In this document: in pieces, positions 9,723 through 20,042 of the stretch
Numbering within the stretch: the first letter of the stretch is position 1
How the letters are laid out: every line of letters begins with the position of its first letter
From: Paracidovorax cattleyae
GTDB taxonomy: Bacteria; Pseudomonadota; Gammaproteobacteria; Burkholderiales; Burkholderiaceae_C
Assembly (NCBI RefSeq): GCF_900104515.1
Contig: NZ_FNJL01000010.1
Span: 88,645-152,644, forward strand
Reading direction: 5' to 3'
Length of the DNA: 64,000 bases
The notes under the pieces: generated by a model
Seen by the model: only the letters and a program-made list of their open reading frames with translations
Databases searched by the model: none
What the model was told of the DNA's origin: nothing
Program-made: the position numbers and the translations under genes

Positions 9723-11090
9723 ATGCTTCTCACCATCGTCGCCTTCGTCGTCGCCCTGGGCCTGCTCATCGCAGTCCATGAGTACGGCCACTACCGCGTG
9801 GCCGTGGCGTGCGGCGTCAAGGTCCTGCGTTTCTCCGTGGGCTTCGGCAAGCCGCTGCTGCGCTGGCAGCCGCGCGGGTCCTCCACCGAATTCGTGATCG
9901 GCGCCTTCCCGCTCGGGGGCTACGTGCGCATGCTCGATGAGCGCGAGGCGCCGGTGGACCCTGCCGAGCGCCATCTCGCCTTCAACAACAAGCCCTTGCG
10001 CGCGCGCGCGGCCATCGTGGCCGCGGGCCCCATCGCCAACCTGCTGCTGGCCGTCGCGCTGTATGCCGCGGTCAACTGGATCGGCGTCCAGGAGCCCCGG
10101 GCCATCCTCGCCAGCCCCGCCGCCGGCTCCGTGGCCTACGACGCCGGGCTGCGCGGCGGAGAACTGGTGGTGGGTGCCGCCATCGGCGCCGAGGAGTCGG
10201 AGCCGGTGCGCTCCTTCGAGGACCTGCGCTGGGCGCTCACGCGCGGCGCCCTCGACGGCCAGGACGTGCGGCTGCAGGTCGAATCCGATCCGGGTGCCCC
10301 GCAACGCGAGCTGGTGCTGGAGCTGCACGACTTCGATGCGCGCGAGGCCGACGCACAGCTGTTCCGCAAGATCGGCGTGCTGGGCCCGTGGACCCGTCCG
10401 GTCATCGGCGAGGTCGTTGCCGGCGGCGCCGCGCAGCGTGCCGGCCTGCGTGAAGGGGACACGGTGCTGCAGGTGGGTGCCACGCCCGTGGTGGACGGCC
10501 AGCAGTTGCGCGAACTGATCCGTGCCTCCGTGCGGGACGGCAAGGCCGCCACGCAGACCTGGCGCATCGACCGGGCAGGGCGCGCGGTCGATCTGCAGGT
10601 GACGCCCGACGTGGTGCGCCAGGACGGCGCGGCGCCCGCGGGCCGCATCGGCGCCTACGTGGGCGCCCAGCCTGCGATGGTCACCGTGCGCCACGGCCCG
10701 CTCGAAGGCCTCTGGAACGGCGTGACGCGCACCTGGGAAGTCTCCGCACTCACGCTGCGCATGATGGGCCGCATGGTGATCGGCGAAGCCTCGCTCAAGA
10801 ACCTGAGCGGCCCGCTCACCATCGCCGATTACGCGGGCCGTTCGGCCAGCCTCGGATTCACCCAGTATCTCGTGTTCCTGGCCCTCATCAGCGTGAGCCT
10901 CGGGGTGCTGAACCTGCTGCCGCTGCCGGTCCTCGATGGGGGCCACCTGATGTATTATCTTTGGGAAGGCGTGACCGGCAGGGGCGTGTCCGACGCCTGG
11001 ATGGAGCGATTGCAGAGGGGCGGCGTCGCATTGCTCCTCGTGATGATGTCCATCGCCCTCTTCAACGACGTCACCCGGCTTTTTGGCTAA
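9723..11090 (+). CDS. rseP: RIP metalloprotease RseP (site-2 protease)
   Basis: A 455-residue zinc protease of the inner membrane that cleaves anti-sigma-E factors inside the membrane. The HEYGH zinc motif lies at residues 19-23 in the first transmembrane segment. The second metal motif is LLPLPVLDGGHLMYY near the C-terminus. Between them are periplasmic PDZ domains; AAQRAGLREGDTVLQVGATPV is the clearer one. The length matches the E. coli protein. It sits directly before bamA, whose folding status feeds the same stress response. Confidence 0.96.
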   Translation: MLLTIVAFVVALGLLIAVHEYGHYRVAVACGVKVLRFSVGFGKPLLRWQPRGSSTEFVIGAFPLGGYVRMLDEREAPVDPAERHLAFNNKPLRARAAIVAAGPIANLLLAVALYAAVNWIGVQEPRAILASPAAGSVAYDAGLRGGELVVGAAIGAEESEPVRSFEDLRWALTRGALDGQDVRLQVESDPGAPQRELVLELHDFDAREADAQLFRKIGVLGPWTRPVIGEVVAGGAAQRAGLREGDTVLQVGATPVVDGQQLRELIRASVRDGKAATQTWRIDRAGRAVDLQVTPDVVRQDGAAPAGRIGAYVGAQPAMVTVRHGPLEGLWNGVTRTWEVSALTLRMMGRMVIGEASLKNLSGPLTIADYAGRSASLGFTQYLVFLALISVSLGVLNLLPLPVLDGGHLMYYLWEGVTGRGVSDAWMERLQRGGVALLLVMMSIALFNDVTRLFG

Positions 11091-11133
11091 ACCTACCGCC
11101 GCATGAATCCGCCATGTCGGCACCAGTTCACTC

Positions 11134-13431
11134 ATGAAAAAACACATCAACCGCCTGGGCGTGCGTACGGCATGCGCCGTCGCCGCCATGGTCTTCGTCG
11201 CGCAGGCTGCCTGGGCCCTTGAACCCTTCAAGGTCCAGGACATCCGAGTGGAAGGCCTTCAGCGCGTGGAGCCGGGCACGGTGTTCGCCTCCATGCCGCT
11301 GCGCGTGGGTGACGACTACAACGACGAGAAGGGCGCGGCCGCCATCCGCTCCCTCTTCGCGCTGGGCCTGTTCAAGGACGTGCGCCTGGAGGCCAGCGGC
11401 AACGTGCTCGTGGTGGTCGTGGAGGAGCGTCCGACCATCGCCGACGTCGATTTCGCCGGCACCAAGGAGTTCGACAAGGACACCCTCAAGAAGGCCATGC
11501 GGGACGTGGGCCTGACCGAAGGGCGGCCCTACGACAAGGCCCTGACCGACCGGGCCGAGCAGGAGCTCAAGCGCCAGTACATCAACAAGAGCCTGTACGG
11601 CGCCGAGGTGGTGACCACGGTGACGCCCATCGAGCGCAACCGCGTCAACCTCACCTTCACGGTGACCGAGGGCGAGCCGGCCAAGATCAAGGACATCCAC
11701 ATCAATGGCGCGCAGGCCTTCAGCGAATCCACGCTCAAGGGCCTGTTCGACCAGGACACCGGCGGCTGGCTGAGCTGGTACACCAAGTCCGACCGCTATT
11801 CCCGCACCAAGCTCAACGCCGACCTGGAAACGCTGCGCTCCTACTACCTCGCGCGCGGCTACCTCGAGTTCCGCATCGACTCCACGCAGGTCGCGGTATC
11901 GCCGGACAAGCAGGACATCAGCATCACGATCAACATCACCGAAGGCCAGCGCTACGTGGTCTCCGGCGTGAAGCTGGAGGGCAACTACCTGGACCGCGAC
12001 GACGAGTTCAAGTCCCTCATCACCATCCAGCCCGGCGAGCCCTACAACGCCGACAAGGTCACCGAGACCACCAAGGCCTTCACCGACCACTTCGGCAACT
12101 TCGGCTTCGCCTTCGCCCGCGTGGAGGCCGTGCCCGAGATCGACCGCGAGAACAACCGCGTGGCCCTCGTGCTGCGCGCCGAACCCTCGCGCCGCGCCTA
12201 CGTGCGACGCATCGTGGTGAGCGGCAACAACCGCACCCGCGACGAAGTCATCCGCCGCGAGTTCCGCCAGTACGAGGCCTCCTGGTACGACGGCGACAAG
12301 ATCAAGCTGTCGCGCGACCGGGTGGACCGCCTGGGCTACTTCACCGAGGTGAACGTCGAGACGCAGGAGGTCTCGGGCTCCCCCGACCAGGTCGATCTCG
12401 TGGTGAACGTGGCCGAGAAGCCCACCGGCTCCCTGCAGCTGGGCGCGGGCTTCTCCAGCGCCGAGAAGGTGTCGCTGTCGTTCAGCATCAAGCAGGAGAA
12501 CGTGTTCGGCTCGGGCAACTACCTGGGCGTGGACGTGAACACCAGCAAGTACCGCCGCACGCTGGTGCTCAGCACCACCAACCCGTACTTCACCCCGGAC
12601 GGCATCTCCCGCACGCTGGACTTCTACTACCGCACCGACAAGCCTTACGAGGACCAGGGCGGCAACTACCAGCTCATCACCGCCGGCACGAGCGTGCGCT
12701 TCGGCATCCCGTTCAGCGAGACCGACACCGTGTTCTTCGGCGGCGGTCTGGAGAACACGCGCATCAAGCTGGGCACGAACATCCCCGCGGCCTACCTCGC
12801 CTACGCCAACACGTACGGCACCAGCAGCACGGCCATCCCCCTGACGGTGGGCTGGTCGCGCGACGACCGCGACAGCGCCCTGGCGCCGAATTCGGGCCGC
12901 TACCAGCGCCTGAATTCCGACTGGTCGGTGGCGGGCGACGCGCGCTACGTGCGGGCGAACTACCAGTTCCAGCAGTACGTGCCGCTGAACAAGAAATTCA
13001 CCCTGGCGTTCAACTCCGAACTGGGCTGGGGCAAGGGCCTGAACGGCCGTCCGTTCCCGGTGTTCAAGAACTTCTACTCCGGCGGCCTCGGCTCGGTGCG
13101 CGGCTTCGACCAGGGCACCCTGGGCCCGCGCGATGTCACCGGCGCCTCCCTGGGCGGCCCGAAGAAGGTCACGCTCAATGCGGAATTCATCGCGCCGTTC
13201 CCCGGCGCGGGCAACGACCGTACGCTGCGCGTGTTCACGTTCGTGGACGCCGGCAACGTTTACGGCGAAGACGAGAAGGTTTCCTTCAGCGACATGCGTG
13301 TCTCTGCGGGCCTGGGCCTGAGCTGGATTTCCCCGCTCGGTCCGCTTCGCCTCGCTTTCGCGCAACCGGTGCGCAAGTTCGCCGGCGATAAAATCCAGAA
13401 ATTGCAATTCCAGATCGGAACGTCTTTCTAA
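11134..13431 (+). CDS. bamA: outer membrane protein assembly factor BamA
   Basis: A 765-residue outer-membrane protein that folds and inserts beta-barrel proteins as the core of the BAM complex. It opens with a signal peptide ending near AAWALE. Five POTRA domains follow (the first begins FKVQDIRVEGLQRV), and then the C-terminal Omp85 barrel, which contains the family loop motif VRGF in SVRGFDQG. The chain ends on phenylalanine (FQIGTSF), as expected for a barrel recognised by BAM. The stop overlaps the skp start by one base (taATG). Confidence 0.98.
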   Translation: MKKHINRLGVRTACAVAAMVFVAQAAWALEPFKVQDIRVEGLQRVEPGTVFASMPLRVGDDYNDEKGAAAIRSLFALGLFKDVRLEASGNVLVVVVEERPTIADVDFAGTKEFDKDTLKKAMRDVGLTEGRPYDKALTDRAEQELKRQYINKSLYGAEVVTTVTPIERNRVNLTFTVTEGEPAKIKDIHINGAQAFSESTLKGLFDQDTGGWLSWYTKSDRYSRTKLNADLETLRSYYLARGYLEFRIDSTQVAVSPDKQDISITINITEGQRYVVSGVKLEGNYLDRDDEFKSLITIQPGEPYNADKVTETTKAFTDHFGNFGFAFARVEAVPEIDRENNRVALVLRAEPSRRAYVRRIVVSGNNRTRDEVIRREFRQYEASWYDGDKIKLSRDRVDRLGYFTEVNVETQEVSGSPDQVDLVVNVAEKPTGSLQLGAGFSSAEKVSLSFSIKQENVFGSGNYLGVDVNTSKYRRTLVLSTTNPYFTPDGISRTLDFYYRTDKPYEDQGGNYQLITAGTSVRFGIPFSETDTVFFGGGLENTRIKLGTNIPAAYLAYANTYGTSSTAIPLTVGWSRDDRDSALAPNSGRYQRLNSDWSVAGDARYVRANYQFQQYVPLNKKFTLAFNSELGWGKGLNGRPFPVFKNFYSGGLGSVRGFDQGTLGPRDVTGASLGGPKKVTLNAEFIAPFPGAGNDRTLRVFTFVDAGNVYGEDEKVSFSDMRVSAGLGLSWISPLGPLRLAFAQPVRKFAGDKIQKLQFQIGTSF

Positions 13432-13958
13432 TGAAATCCCTTTCCCGCCATATTCCCCTGGTCCTTCTGCTCGGCGCGCTCGGCGCAGCCGTGCCTGCGC
13501 AGGCACAGGAGTTCAAGGCCGGTTTCGTGAATACCGACCGCATCTTCCGTGAAGCCAGCACGGCCAAGGCCGCACAGGCCAAGCTGGAACAGGAGTTCGC
13601 CAAGCGCGAGAAGGACCTCGTGGACCAGGGCAGTGCGCTCAAGGCCGCCACCGAGAAGTTCGAGCGCGAGGCCCCCACCATGGCCGAGAGCCAGCGCACG
13701 GCCCGCCAGCGCCAGCTGGCCGACCAGGACCGCGACTTCCAGCGCAAGCGCCGCGAGTTCCAGGACGACCTGGCCGCGCGCAAGAACGAAGAGCTGGGCC
13801 AGGTGCTGGAGCGTGCCAACAAGGCCGTCAAGCAGGTGGCCGAGGCCGAGAAGTACGACGTCATCCTGCAGGAAGCCGTCTACATCAACCCCAAGCACGA
13901 CATCACCGACAAGGTGATCAAGGCGCTCAACGCAACGGCAGGCACCGGTGCGAAGTGA
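13431..13958 (+). CDS. skp: periplasmic chaperone Skp/OmpH family
   Basis: A 175-residue periplasmic chaperone that carries unfolded outer-membrane proteins to BAM. A signal peptide (basic MKSLSRH, hydrophobic core, cleavage near VPAQAQ) is followed by the short strand FKAGFVNTDRIFRE. After that come two long, strongly charged helical arms rich in Lys, Arg, Glu, Gln and Ala that would form a coiled coil. It is translationally linked to bamA and followed by lpxD, a conserved order. Confidence 0.95.
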   Translation: MKSLSRHIPLVLLLGALGAAVPAQAQEFKAGFVNTDRIFREASTAKAAQAKLEQEFAKREKDLVDQGSALKAATEKFEREAPTMAESQRTARQRQLADQDRDFQRKRREFQDDLAARKNEELGQVLERANKAVKQVAEAEKYDVILQEAVYINPKHDITDKVIKALNATAGTGAK

Positions 13959-13997
13959 TCTCGGCCGCCGTGGCGCGGCGCTCCCGGGGCTTCCCGC

Positions 13998-14999
13998 GTG
14001 AGCGTGCGCCTCGGACAGATTGTTGAGGCGCTCGGCGGAACGATCGAAGGAGGCGACGGCAGCGTCGAGATCCTTCGCATCGCCCCGCTGGACTCGGCGG
14101 AACCGGGCGACCTGGCCTTCCTGAGCAATCCGCGCTATCGGCAACAACTGGCCGCCTCCCGGGCGGCCTGTGTCATTGTGGCTCCCGCATTGCGCGATGC
14201 CGCGCTGGCGCGTGGCGCATGCATCGTCACAGACGACCCGTACGCGTACTTCGCTCGCGCCACCCAGTTGTGGAAGCGCCTGCATGGCCGCGCACCCGCC
14301 GCCGGCGTGCATCCGTCCGCCGTGGTGGACCCGGAGGCCGCCATCGATCCGTCGGCGAGTATCGGCCCGCTGTGCGTGGTCGGGGCCGGCGTGCACATCG
14401 GCGCGGGCACGGTGCTGACCTCGCGCGTCACCGTGGCCGAAGGCTGCCGCATCGGCGAGCGCTGCCTCGTGCATCCGGGCGTGGTGATCGGGGCGGACGG
14501 CTTCGGCTTCGCCTCCGAGGGCGGGGCGTGGACCAAGATCGAGCAGCTGGGCGCGGTGCGCATCGGCAACGACGTGGAGATCGGCGCCAACACCTGCATC
14601 GACCGCGGCGCGCTCGACGACACCGTCATCGAGGATGGCGTCAAGCTCGACAACCTCGTGCAGATCGGCCACAACGTGCACATCGGGCGGCACACGGCCG
14701 TGGCCGGCTGCACGGGCGTGTCCGGCAGCACGCGCATCGGCGCGCACTGCATGATCGGCGGCGCGGCGATGATCCTGGGGCACCTGGAGATCGCCGACGG
14801 CGTGCAGGTGTCTCCCGGCACGGCCATCACGCGGTCCGTCCTGCGGCCCGGGCTCTACTCCGGCATGTTTCCCTTCGACGAAAATTCGAAGTGGGAAAAG
14901 AACGCGGCCACGCTGCGCCAGCTCCACGGGCTGCGCGCGCGCATCATGGCCCTCGAAGAACAGATACGAAAAGACGGTCCCACCGCACACATCCAATGA
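13998..14999 (+). CDS. lpxD: UDP-3-O-(3-hydroxyacyl)glucosamine N-acyltransferase
   Basis: A 333-residue acyltransferase that adds the N-linked hydroxyacyl chain in lipid A synthesis. The N-terminal uridine-binding domain ([17 protein letters not shown]) leads into a left-handed beta helix of hexapeptide repeats (for example [20 protein letters not shown]), with the catalytic His region [11 protein letters not shown]. The start is GTG at 13998; no in-frame ATG gives the family N-terminus. Its stop overlaps the fabZ start. Confidence 0.96.
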   Translation: MSVRLGQIVEALGGTIEGGDGSVEILRIAPLDSAEPGDLAFLSNPRYRQQLAASRAACVIVAPALRDAALARGACIVTDDPYAYFARATQLWKRLHGRAPAAGVHPSAVVDPEAAIDPSASIGPLCVVGAGVHIGAGTVLTSRVTVAEGCRIGERCLVHPGVVIGADGFGFASEGGAWTKIEQLGAVRIGNDVEIGANTCIDRGALDDTVIEDGVKLDNLVQIGHNVHIGRHTAVAGCTGVSGSTRIGAHCMIGGAAMILGHLEIADGVQVSPGTAITRSVLRPGLYSGMFPFDENSKWEKNAATLRQLHGLRARIMALEEQIRKDGPTAHIQ

Positions 15000-15436
15000 T
15001 GGACATCCACCAAATCCTCAAGCTCCTGCCGCACCGCTATCCCTTCCTGCTGGTGGACCGCGTCGTCGAACTCGAAAGGGGCCAGCGCATCCAGGCGATC
15101 AAGAACGTCACGATCAACGAGCCGTTCTTCACCGGGCATTTCCCCAGCCGTCCGGTGATGCCGGGCGTGCTGATGCTCGAGGCGCTCGCGCAGGCGGCGG
15201 GCCTGCTGTCCTTCGACATGATGGGCGAGGCCCCCGGCGACGACAAGGTGTTCTACTTCGTCGGCATCGACGGCGCGCGCTTCAAGCGGCCCGTGGAGCC
15301 GGGCGACCAGCTCATCCTGGACGTGAAGCTCGACCGCATCAAGGGCGGCATCTACAAGTTCGGCGGCGTGGCGCGCGTGGGCGACAGCATCGCCTGCGAA
15401 GCCGAGATCATGTGCACCATGCGGACCGTCGCCTGA
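14996..15436 (+). CDS. fabZ: 3-hydroxyacyl-[acyl-carrier-protein] dehydratase FabZ
   Basis: A 146-residue hot-dog-fold dehydratase of fatty acid elongation that acts on 3-hydroxyacyl-ACP. It competes with LpxA and LpxD for the same substrate pool. The motif [15 protein letters not shown] and the active-site helix [19 protein letters not shown] (catalytic His and Glu) are intact. Two adjacent ATG codons (14996 and 14999) overlap the lpxD stop; either may be used. Confidence 0.96.
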   Translation: MMDIHQILKLLPHRYPFLLVDRVVELERGQRIQAIKNVTINEPFFTGHFPSRPVMPGVLMLEALAQAAGLLSFDMMGEAPGDDKVFYFVGIDGARFKRPVEPGDQLILDVKLDRIKGGIYKFGGVARVGDSIACEAEIMCTMRTVA

Positions 15437-15454
15437 CGGGCCGGGGCACGGGAC

Positions 15455-16243
15455 ATGAGCAGCATCCATCCCACGGCCATCGTCGATCCGGGCGCCGAGC
15501 TGGACAGCTCGGTCACCGTCGGCCCCTATGCGGTCATCGGGCCCAAGGTGTGCATCGGGGCCGGGACGAGTGTCGGGCCGCACTGCGTCATCGAGGGCCG
15601 CACGACGATCGGGCGTGACAACCGGATCTTCCAGTTCGCCTCGCTCGGCGCGGTTCCCCAGGACAAGAAGTACGCCGGGGAAGACACCTGCCTGGAGATC
15701 GGCGACCGCAACACGATCCGCGAATTCTGCACGTTCAACCTCGGCGTGCCGGGCGCGGGCGGCGTCACGCGCGTGGGCGACGACAACTGGATCATGGCGT
15801 ACTGCCACATCGCCCACGACTGCCTGGTGGGCAACCACACCACGCTCTCGAACAACACCACGCTGGCCGGCCACGTGGAGCTGGGCGACTGGGTGACCAT
15901 CGGGGGACTGGTGGGCATCCACCAGTTCGTGAAGATCGGCGCGCATGCCATGGTGGGTTTCGCGTCGGCGGTATCGCAGGACGTGCCCCCCTTCATGCTG
16001 GTCGATGGCAATCCGATGGGCGTGCGCGGCTTCAACATCGTCGGCCTGAGGCGCCGCGGCTTCTCCGCGGACCGCCTCGCCGCGGTCAAGCAGATGCATC
16101 GCCTGCTGTACCGCCAGGGGCTGACCCTGGAGGCGGCCGTGAAGGCGCTCGAGGCGCTTGCGGCCGAGCACCCCGAGGCCGCGGTCGACATCGCCCTGCT
16201 GCGCGATTTCATCGCCTCCTCGACGCGCGGTATTGCACGCTGA
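15455..16243 (+). CDS. lpxA: acyl-ACP--UDP-N-acetylglucosamine O-acyltransferase
   Basis: A 262-residue enzyme that catalyses the first acylation step of lipid A synthesis. It begins [20 protein letters not shown] and continues with hexapeptide repeats. The conserved catalytic segment is [18 protein letters not shown], and a helical C-terminal domain follows. It lies 18 nt after fabZ and 16 nt before lpxB, completing the lpxD-fabZ-lpxA-lpxB operon. Confidence 0.97.
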   Translation: MSSIHPTAIVDPGAELDSSVTVGPYAVIGPKVCIGAGTSVGPHCVIEGRTTIGRDNRIFQFASLGAVPQDKKYAGEDTCLEIGDRNTIREFCTFNLGVPGAGGVTRVGDDNWIMAYCHIAHDCLVGNHTTLSNNTTLAGHVELGDWVTIGGLVGIHQFVKIGAHAMVGFASAVSQDVPPFMLVDGNPMGVRGFNIVGLRRRGFSADRLAAVKQMHRLLYRQGLTLEAAVKALEALAAEHPEAAVDIALLRDFIASSTRGIAR

Positions 16244-16259
16244 AGGGAAGTGCGCAGCC

Positions 16260-17411
16260 ATGCAAGACGCCCCGCGCATCGCGATGGTGGCCGGCGAGAC
16301 GTCCGGCGACCTGCTCGCCGGCCTGCTCCTGGATGGCCTGCAGGCGCAGTGGCCGGCGGTGTCCGCGCAGGGCATCGGCGGGCCGCAGATGGAACGCCGG
16401 GGCTTCCGGTCCCTGTGGCCGAGCGAGCGCCTCGCGGTGCACGGCTACAGCGTCGAACTGGTGCGCCGCCTGTGGGGCATCGTGCGCATCCGACAGCAAC
16501 TGCGCCGGCACCTGCTGGCGGAGCGGCCCGGCCTGTTCATCGGCGTCGATGCCCCGGATTTCAACCTGGGCCTGGAGGCCGACCTGCGCGCCGCGGGCAT
16601 CAGGACCGTGCATTTCGTCTGCCCCTCCATCTGGGCCTGGCGTGCGGAGCGCGTCCACAAGATCCGCCGCAGCGCGGACCATGTGCTGTGCATCTTCCCC
16701 TTCGAGCCTGAACTGCTGGCCCGCCACGGCATCGATGCCACCTACGTGGGCCATCCGCTGGCGCAGGTCATTCCGATGGAGCCCGACCGCCTCGCGGCCC
16801 GCGCACAGCTGGGCCTGGGCGCGGACGACGAGGTGCTGGCCATCCTGCCCGGCAGCCGCTCCGCGGAAGTCGCCTACATTGCCCGGCCGTTCTTCCAGGC
16901 GGCGGCGCTGCTGCGGCAGGCACGGCCCGGCCTGAAGATGGTGGTGCCCGCGGTGCCGGCGCTGCGCGCGCGCATCGAGCAGATCGCCGCCGAGTGCGGC
17001 ATGCGCGATGCGCTGCAGATCACGGCCGGCCAGTCCCACACGGTGCTGGCCGCCTGCGACTGCACGCTGATCGCCAGCGGAACCGCGACGCTCGAGGCCG
17101 CATTGTTCAAGCGGCCAATGGTCGTCGCATACCACATGCACCCCGTCAGCTGGCGCCTGATGCGCCGCAAGCAGTTGCAGCCCTGGGTGGGACTGCCCAA
17201 CATCCTGTGCGGCGACTTCGTGGTGCCTGAACTGCTGCAGGACGCGGCCACGCCTCAGGCCCTGGCTGCCGCCGTGCGGCAATGGCTGGATGCGCCAGCC
17301 GCCCGGCGCGACGCGCTGGCGCGGCGCTTCACCGCGCTGCACGAGGAACTGCGCCGCGATACCCCGAGATTGGCCGCCGATGCGATCCAGAAAATCCTTG
17401 CCGCGCGTTGA
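16260..17411 (+). CDS. lpxB: lipid-A-disaccharide synthase
   Basis: A 383-residue GT-B glycosyltransferase (GT19) at the inner membrane. It joins UDP-diacylglucosamine and lipid X into the tetra-acyl disaccharide. Motifs include [12 protein letters not shown] near the N-terminus, [48 protein letters not shown], and the C-terminal [28 protein letters not shown] precedes the ATG at 16260. The last 32 bases are shared with the rnhB start. Confidence 0.97.
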   Translation: MQDAPRIAMVAGETSGDLLAGLLLDGLQAQWPAVSAQGIGGPQMERRGFRSLWPSERLAVHGYSVELVRRLWGIVRIRQQLRRHLLAERPGLFIGVDAPDFNLGLEADLRAAGIRTVHFVCPSIWAWRAERVHKIRRSADHVLCIFPFEPELLARHGIDATYVGHPLAQVIPMEPDRLAARAQLGLGADDEVLAILPGSRSAEVAYIARPFFQAAALLRQARPGLKMVVPAVPALRARIEQIAAECGMRDALQITAGQSHTVLAACDCTLIASGTATLEAALFKRPMVVAYHMHPVSWRLMRRKQLQPWVGLPNILCGDFVVPELLQDAATPQALAAAVRQWLDAPAARRDALARRFTALHEELRRDTPRLAADAIQKILAAR

Positions 17412-18105
17412 GCAGGCCCATCTGCCATGGCACCCGCCAGGACTCGTCGCGGGCGTGGACGAGGCGGGCCGCGGGCCGCTGGCCGGGCCCGTGGTGGCCG
17501 CGGCCGTGATCCTGGACGAACTGCAGCCCATCGAAGGCCTGGCGGACTCCAAGACCCTCACCGCCGCGCGCCGCGAGGCGCTGTTCGACGAGATCCGCGC
17601 CAAGGCGCTGTGCTGCAGCGTCGCCGAGGCCACGGTGGAGGAGATCGATACGCTGAACATCCTGCAGGCCACCATGCTGGCGATGCGCCGCGCCGTGGCC
17701 GGGCTGCGGCTCAAGCCGGTGCGCGTTCTCGTGGATGGCAACCGCCTGCCGCCGCTGGATGTACCCGCCGAGGCCATCGTCAAGGGCGATGCGCTGGTGC
17801 AGGCCATCTCCGCCGCGTCCATCCTGGCCAAGGTCACGCGCGACCGCTGGTGCGCGCAGCTGCACGAGGCCTATCCGCACTATGGCTTCGCCTCGCACAA
17901 GGGCTACGGCACTGCGGAGCACATGGCGGCCCTGCAGGCCCACGGCGCATGCCCGGAACACCGCCGGTCCTTCGCGCCGGTGGCGGCGGCGGTGCAGCGC
18001 ACCGTGATCTTGAAGGCCACGGCGGGTGCCACCCTGGCCACCGTGGAAACCGCCGTGTCCGTGCGCCCCTTGGCGCCCCGGTCCGCGGAAGGACTGCACG
18101 CATGA
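17380..18105 (+). CDS. rnhB: ribonuclease HII
   Basis: A 241-residue type 2 RNase H that nicks at ribonucleotides incorporated in DNA. The catalytic Asp-Glu pair is in [20 protein letters not shown], with further conserved residues in LADSKTL and in [14 protein letters not shown] chose ATG 17380, which overlaps the end of lpxB. The C-terminal ~35 residues after the RRSFAP region are a poorly conserved extension. The stop overlaps the next start as ATGA. Confidence 0.94.
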   Translation: MRSRKSLPRVEQAHLPWHPPGLVAGVDEAGRGPLAGPVVAAAVILDELQPIEGLADSKTLTAARREALFDEIRAKALCCSVAEATVEEIDTLNILQATMLAMRRAVAGLRLKPVRVLVDGNRLPPLDVPAEAIVKGDALVQAISAASILAKVTRDRWCAQLHEAYPHYGFASHKGYGTAEHMAALQAHGACPEHRRSFAPVAAAVQRTVILKATAGATLATVETAVSVRPLAPRSAEGLHA

Positions 18106-18890
18106 CCGGCGGGCCGACCTTCATCCAGTCGCGCGACAACGCGTTCGTGAAGGACCTGCGCCGGCTGGCGCAGGACAGCGGCGCCTACCGCCGGCAGGGC
18201 CGTGTCTGGCTCGAGGGCGACCATCTCTGCCGTGCCGCGCTGGAGCGCGGCGTGCAGCCGGCGATCGGCGTCTATGCCGAATCCGCCTGGCCGGCGTGGG
18301 AGCACGAGTGGGGAAGCGTCGCAGCGCGCAACGTGGTGCTGGCCGATGCGCTCTGGGCCGACGTGAGCGGCCTGGAGTCGCCTGCGCGCATGGGCTTCGT
18401 GGTGCCTGCGCCCGAGGCGCCGGTGCTGCAATCCGGCCTGCCGACGGTGGTGCTGGACCGGCTGCAGGACGCCGGAAACGTGGGATCCATCCTGCGCAGC
18501 GCCTCGGCGTTCGGTTTCCGGCAGGTCGCGGCGCTGAAAGGCACGGCCGGCCTCTGGAGCCCCAAGGTACTGCGGGCGGGCATGGGCGCGCATTTCGCCC
18601 TGCACCTGGTGGAGGGGCTGGCGGTGGATGACATCGACGCGCTGGCCCTGCCGCTGCTGGCCACGAGCTCGCACAGCGGCGACTTGCTGCACCGCGCGCG
18701 CCTGCCCTGGCCCTGCGGCTGGATCCTGGGCCACGAAGGGCAGGGCGTGTCCGAGGCGCTGCAGCAGCGTGCCACGCACCTGATCCGGATCGCGCAGCCG
18801 GGCGGCGAGGAATCGCTCAACGTGGGGGCGGCGGCGGCCATCTGCCTGCACGCCAGCGCGGCGCACGCGGATTCCGCGGGGCACGGTTGA
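18102..18890 (+). CDS. TrmH/SpoU-family RNA 2'-O-methyltransferase
   Basis: A 262-residue SPOUT-class methyltransferase that should add a methyl to a ribose 2'-OH of rRNA or tRNA. An N-terminal substrate-binding domain ([17 protein letters not shown], with [13 protein letters not shown]) precedes the catalytic domain. There the three SpoU motifs are intact: [26 protein letters not shown], and [15 protein letters not shown]. The exact target nucleotide cannot be read from the sequence. It is the last gene of the long plus-strand block and faces the CoA-transferase operon tail to tail. Confidence 0.9.
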   Translation: MTGGPTFIQSRDNAFVKDLRRLAQDSGAYRRQGRVWLEGDHLCRAALERGVQPAIGVYAESAWPAWEHEWGSVAARNVVLADALWADVSGLESPARMGFVVPAPEAPVLQSGLPTVVLDRLQDAGNVGSILRSASAFGFRQVAALKGTAGLWSPKVLRAGMGAHFALHLVEGLAVDDIDALALPLLATSSHSGDLLHRARLPWPCGWILGHEGQGVSEALQQRATHLIRIAQPGGEESLNVGAAAAICLHASAAHADSAGHG

Positions 18891-18911
18891 TCGGCTGCCT
18901 GCCGTCATGCA

Positions 18912-20042
18912 TCAAGGGGGAAGGAAAGTTTCTCCTGCCGTGAGCGGTGGATGCCGGTAGGTCGCCGGCGTGCGGCTCAGCGCCACCGGGCTTCCCAGGC
19001 CCCGGTAACCGGACTCCATCTCGACCACCATCTTCCGGTGCACGGTGTGCGGATGCTCCAGCGCCGCGTCTACTTGGAGCACCGGCGCCGCCGGCACGCC
19101 GGCGGCCATCAGCCGTTCGACCAGCGTGGCGGCCTGCCATGTCTGCGTCGCGTCCTCCAGCAGAGGTTTCAGTTCCGACCGATGGCGCGATCGGTCACCC
19201 GCCCGTGCAAAACGCGGATCGTCCGCCAGCCCCGGAAGGCCTATGCAGCGGCAGAAGGCTGCGAACTGGCGGTCATTGCCCACCGTGACGAAGACCGGCT
19301 CGCTGGCGGTGCGCAGCGTATCGTACGGATAGATGTTGGAATGGGCATTGCCGGTACGGCCCGGTACGCGTCCATCCATGAACCAGTTCGCCGCATGCGG
19401 ATGCAGCAGTGAGATGCCGCTGTCGTAGAGCGCCACCTCGACGAGCTGGCCCCGGCCGCTGCGCTGGCGCTCCTGCAGGGCGAGCAGTACGCCGATGACG
19501 GCATGCAGCCCCGTCACCATGTCCACCACGGGCAGGCCGACGCGCAGTGCGTCGCCGCCCCGCTCGCCGTTGACGCTCATGATGCCGGCCATGGCCTGAA
19601 CCGCCGCGTCGTAGCCCGGCAGGCCGCCCAGCGGGCCATCGCTGCCGAAGCCGCTCACGCGGCACCACACCAGCCGCGGAAAACGCCGCGACAACTCGCC
19701 ATAGCCGATGCCCCAGCGCTCCATGGTGCCGGACTTGAAGTTCTCCACGAGCACGTCGGCCTGCGCCGCCAGTTCCAGCAGGCGGGCCCGGCCCTCCTCG
19801 CTGGACAGGTCGAGGTGCTGCACCCGTTTGTTGCGGTTCAGCCCCATGTAGTACGACGCCACGCCATCGCGGAACGGCGGGCCCCAGGTGCGCGTGTCGT
19901 CGCCCTCTGGCGGCTCCACCTTGAGCACGTCGGCACCGTGGTCGCCCAGAATCTGGCCGCAGTACGGCCCGCCAAGTATGCGCGAGAGATCGAGCACCCG
20001 GATGCCGGCCAGTGCGCCAGTGCCTGCCGTCGTATCAGTCAA
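18912..20042 (-). CDS. CaiB/BaiF-family CoA transferase (family III)
   Basis: A 376-residue CoA transferase that moves CoA between carboxylic acids. The N-terminal LAGIRVLDLSRILGGPYCGQILGDHGADVLKVE is typical, followed by the VLVENFKSGTMERWGIGY segment. The conserved catalytic Asp is expected in this family near residue 170. The start appears to be TTG at 20042, inside the ancestral 3' end of the Bug receptor gene. It is the last gene of an operon (acyl-CoA dehydrogenase, Bug receptor, CoA transferase) probably for uptake and activation of an organic acid. It looks intact, unlike its two upstream partners. Confidence 0.9.
   Translation of the reverse strand: MTDTTAGTGALAGIRVLDLSRILGGPYCGQILGDHGADVLKVEPPEGDDTRTWGPPFRDGVASYYMGLNRNKRVQHLDLSSEEGRARLLELAAQADVLVENFKSGTMERWGIGYGELSRRFPRLVWCRVSGFGSDGPLGGLPGYDAAVQAMAGIMSVNGERGGDALRVGLPVVDMVTGLHAVIGVLLALQERQRSGRGQLVEVALYDSGISLLHPHAANWFMDGRVPGRTGNAHSNIYPYDTLRTASEPVFVTVGNDRQFAAFCRCIGLPGLADDPRFARAGDRSRHRSELKPLLEDATQTWQAATLVERLMAAGVPAAPVLQVDAALEHPHTVHRKMVVEMESGYRGLGSPVALSRTPATYRHPPLTAGETFLPP

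Noticed and set aside
17290-17379. Longer N-terminus for RNase HII from 17290
   Set aside because: The extra 30 residues are the lpxB coding sequence in another frame and have no family similarity.
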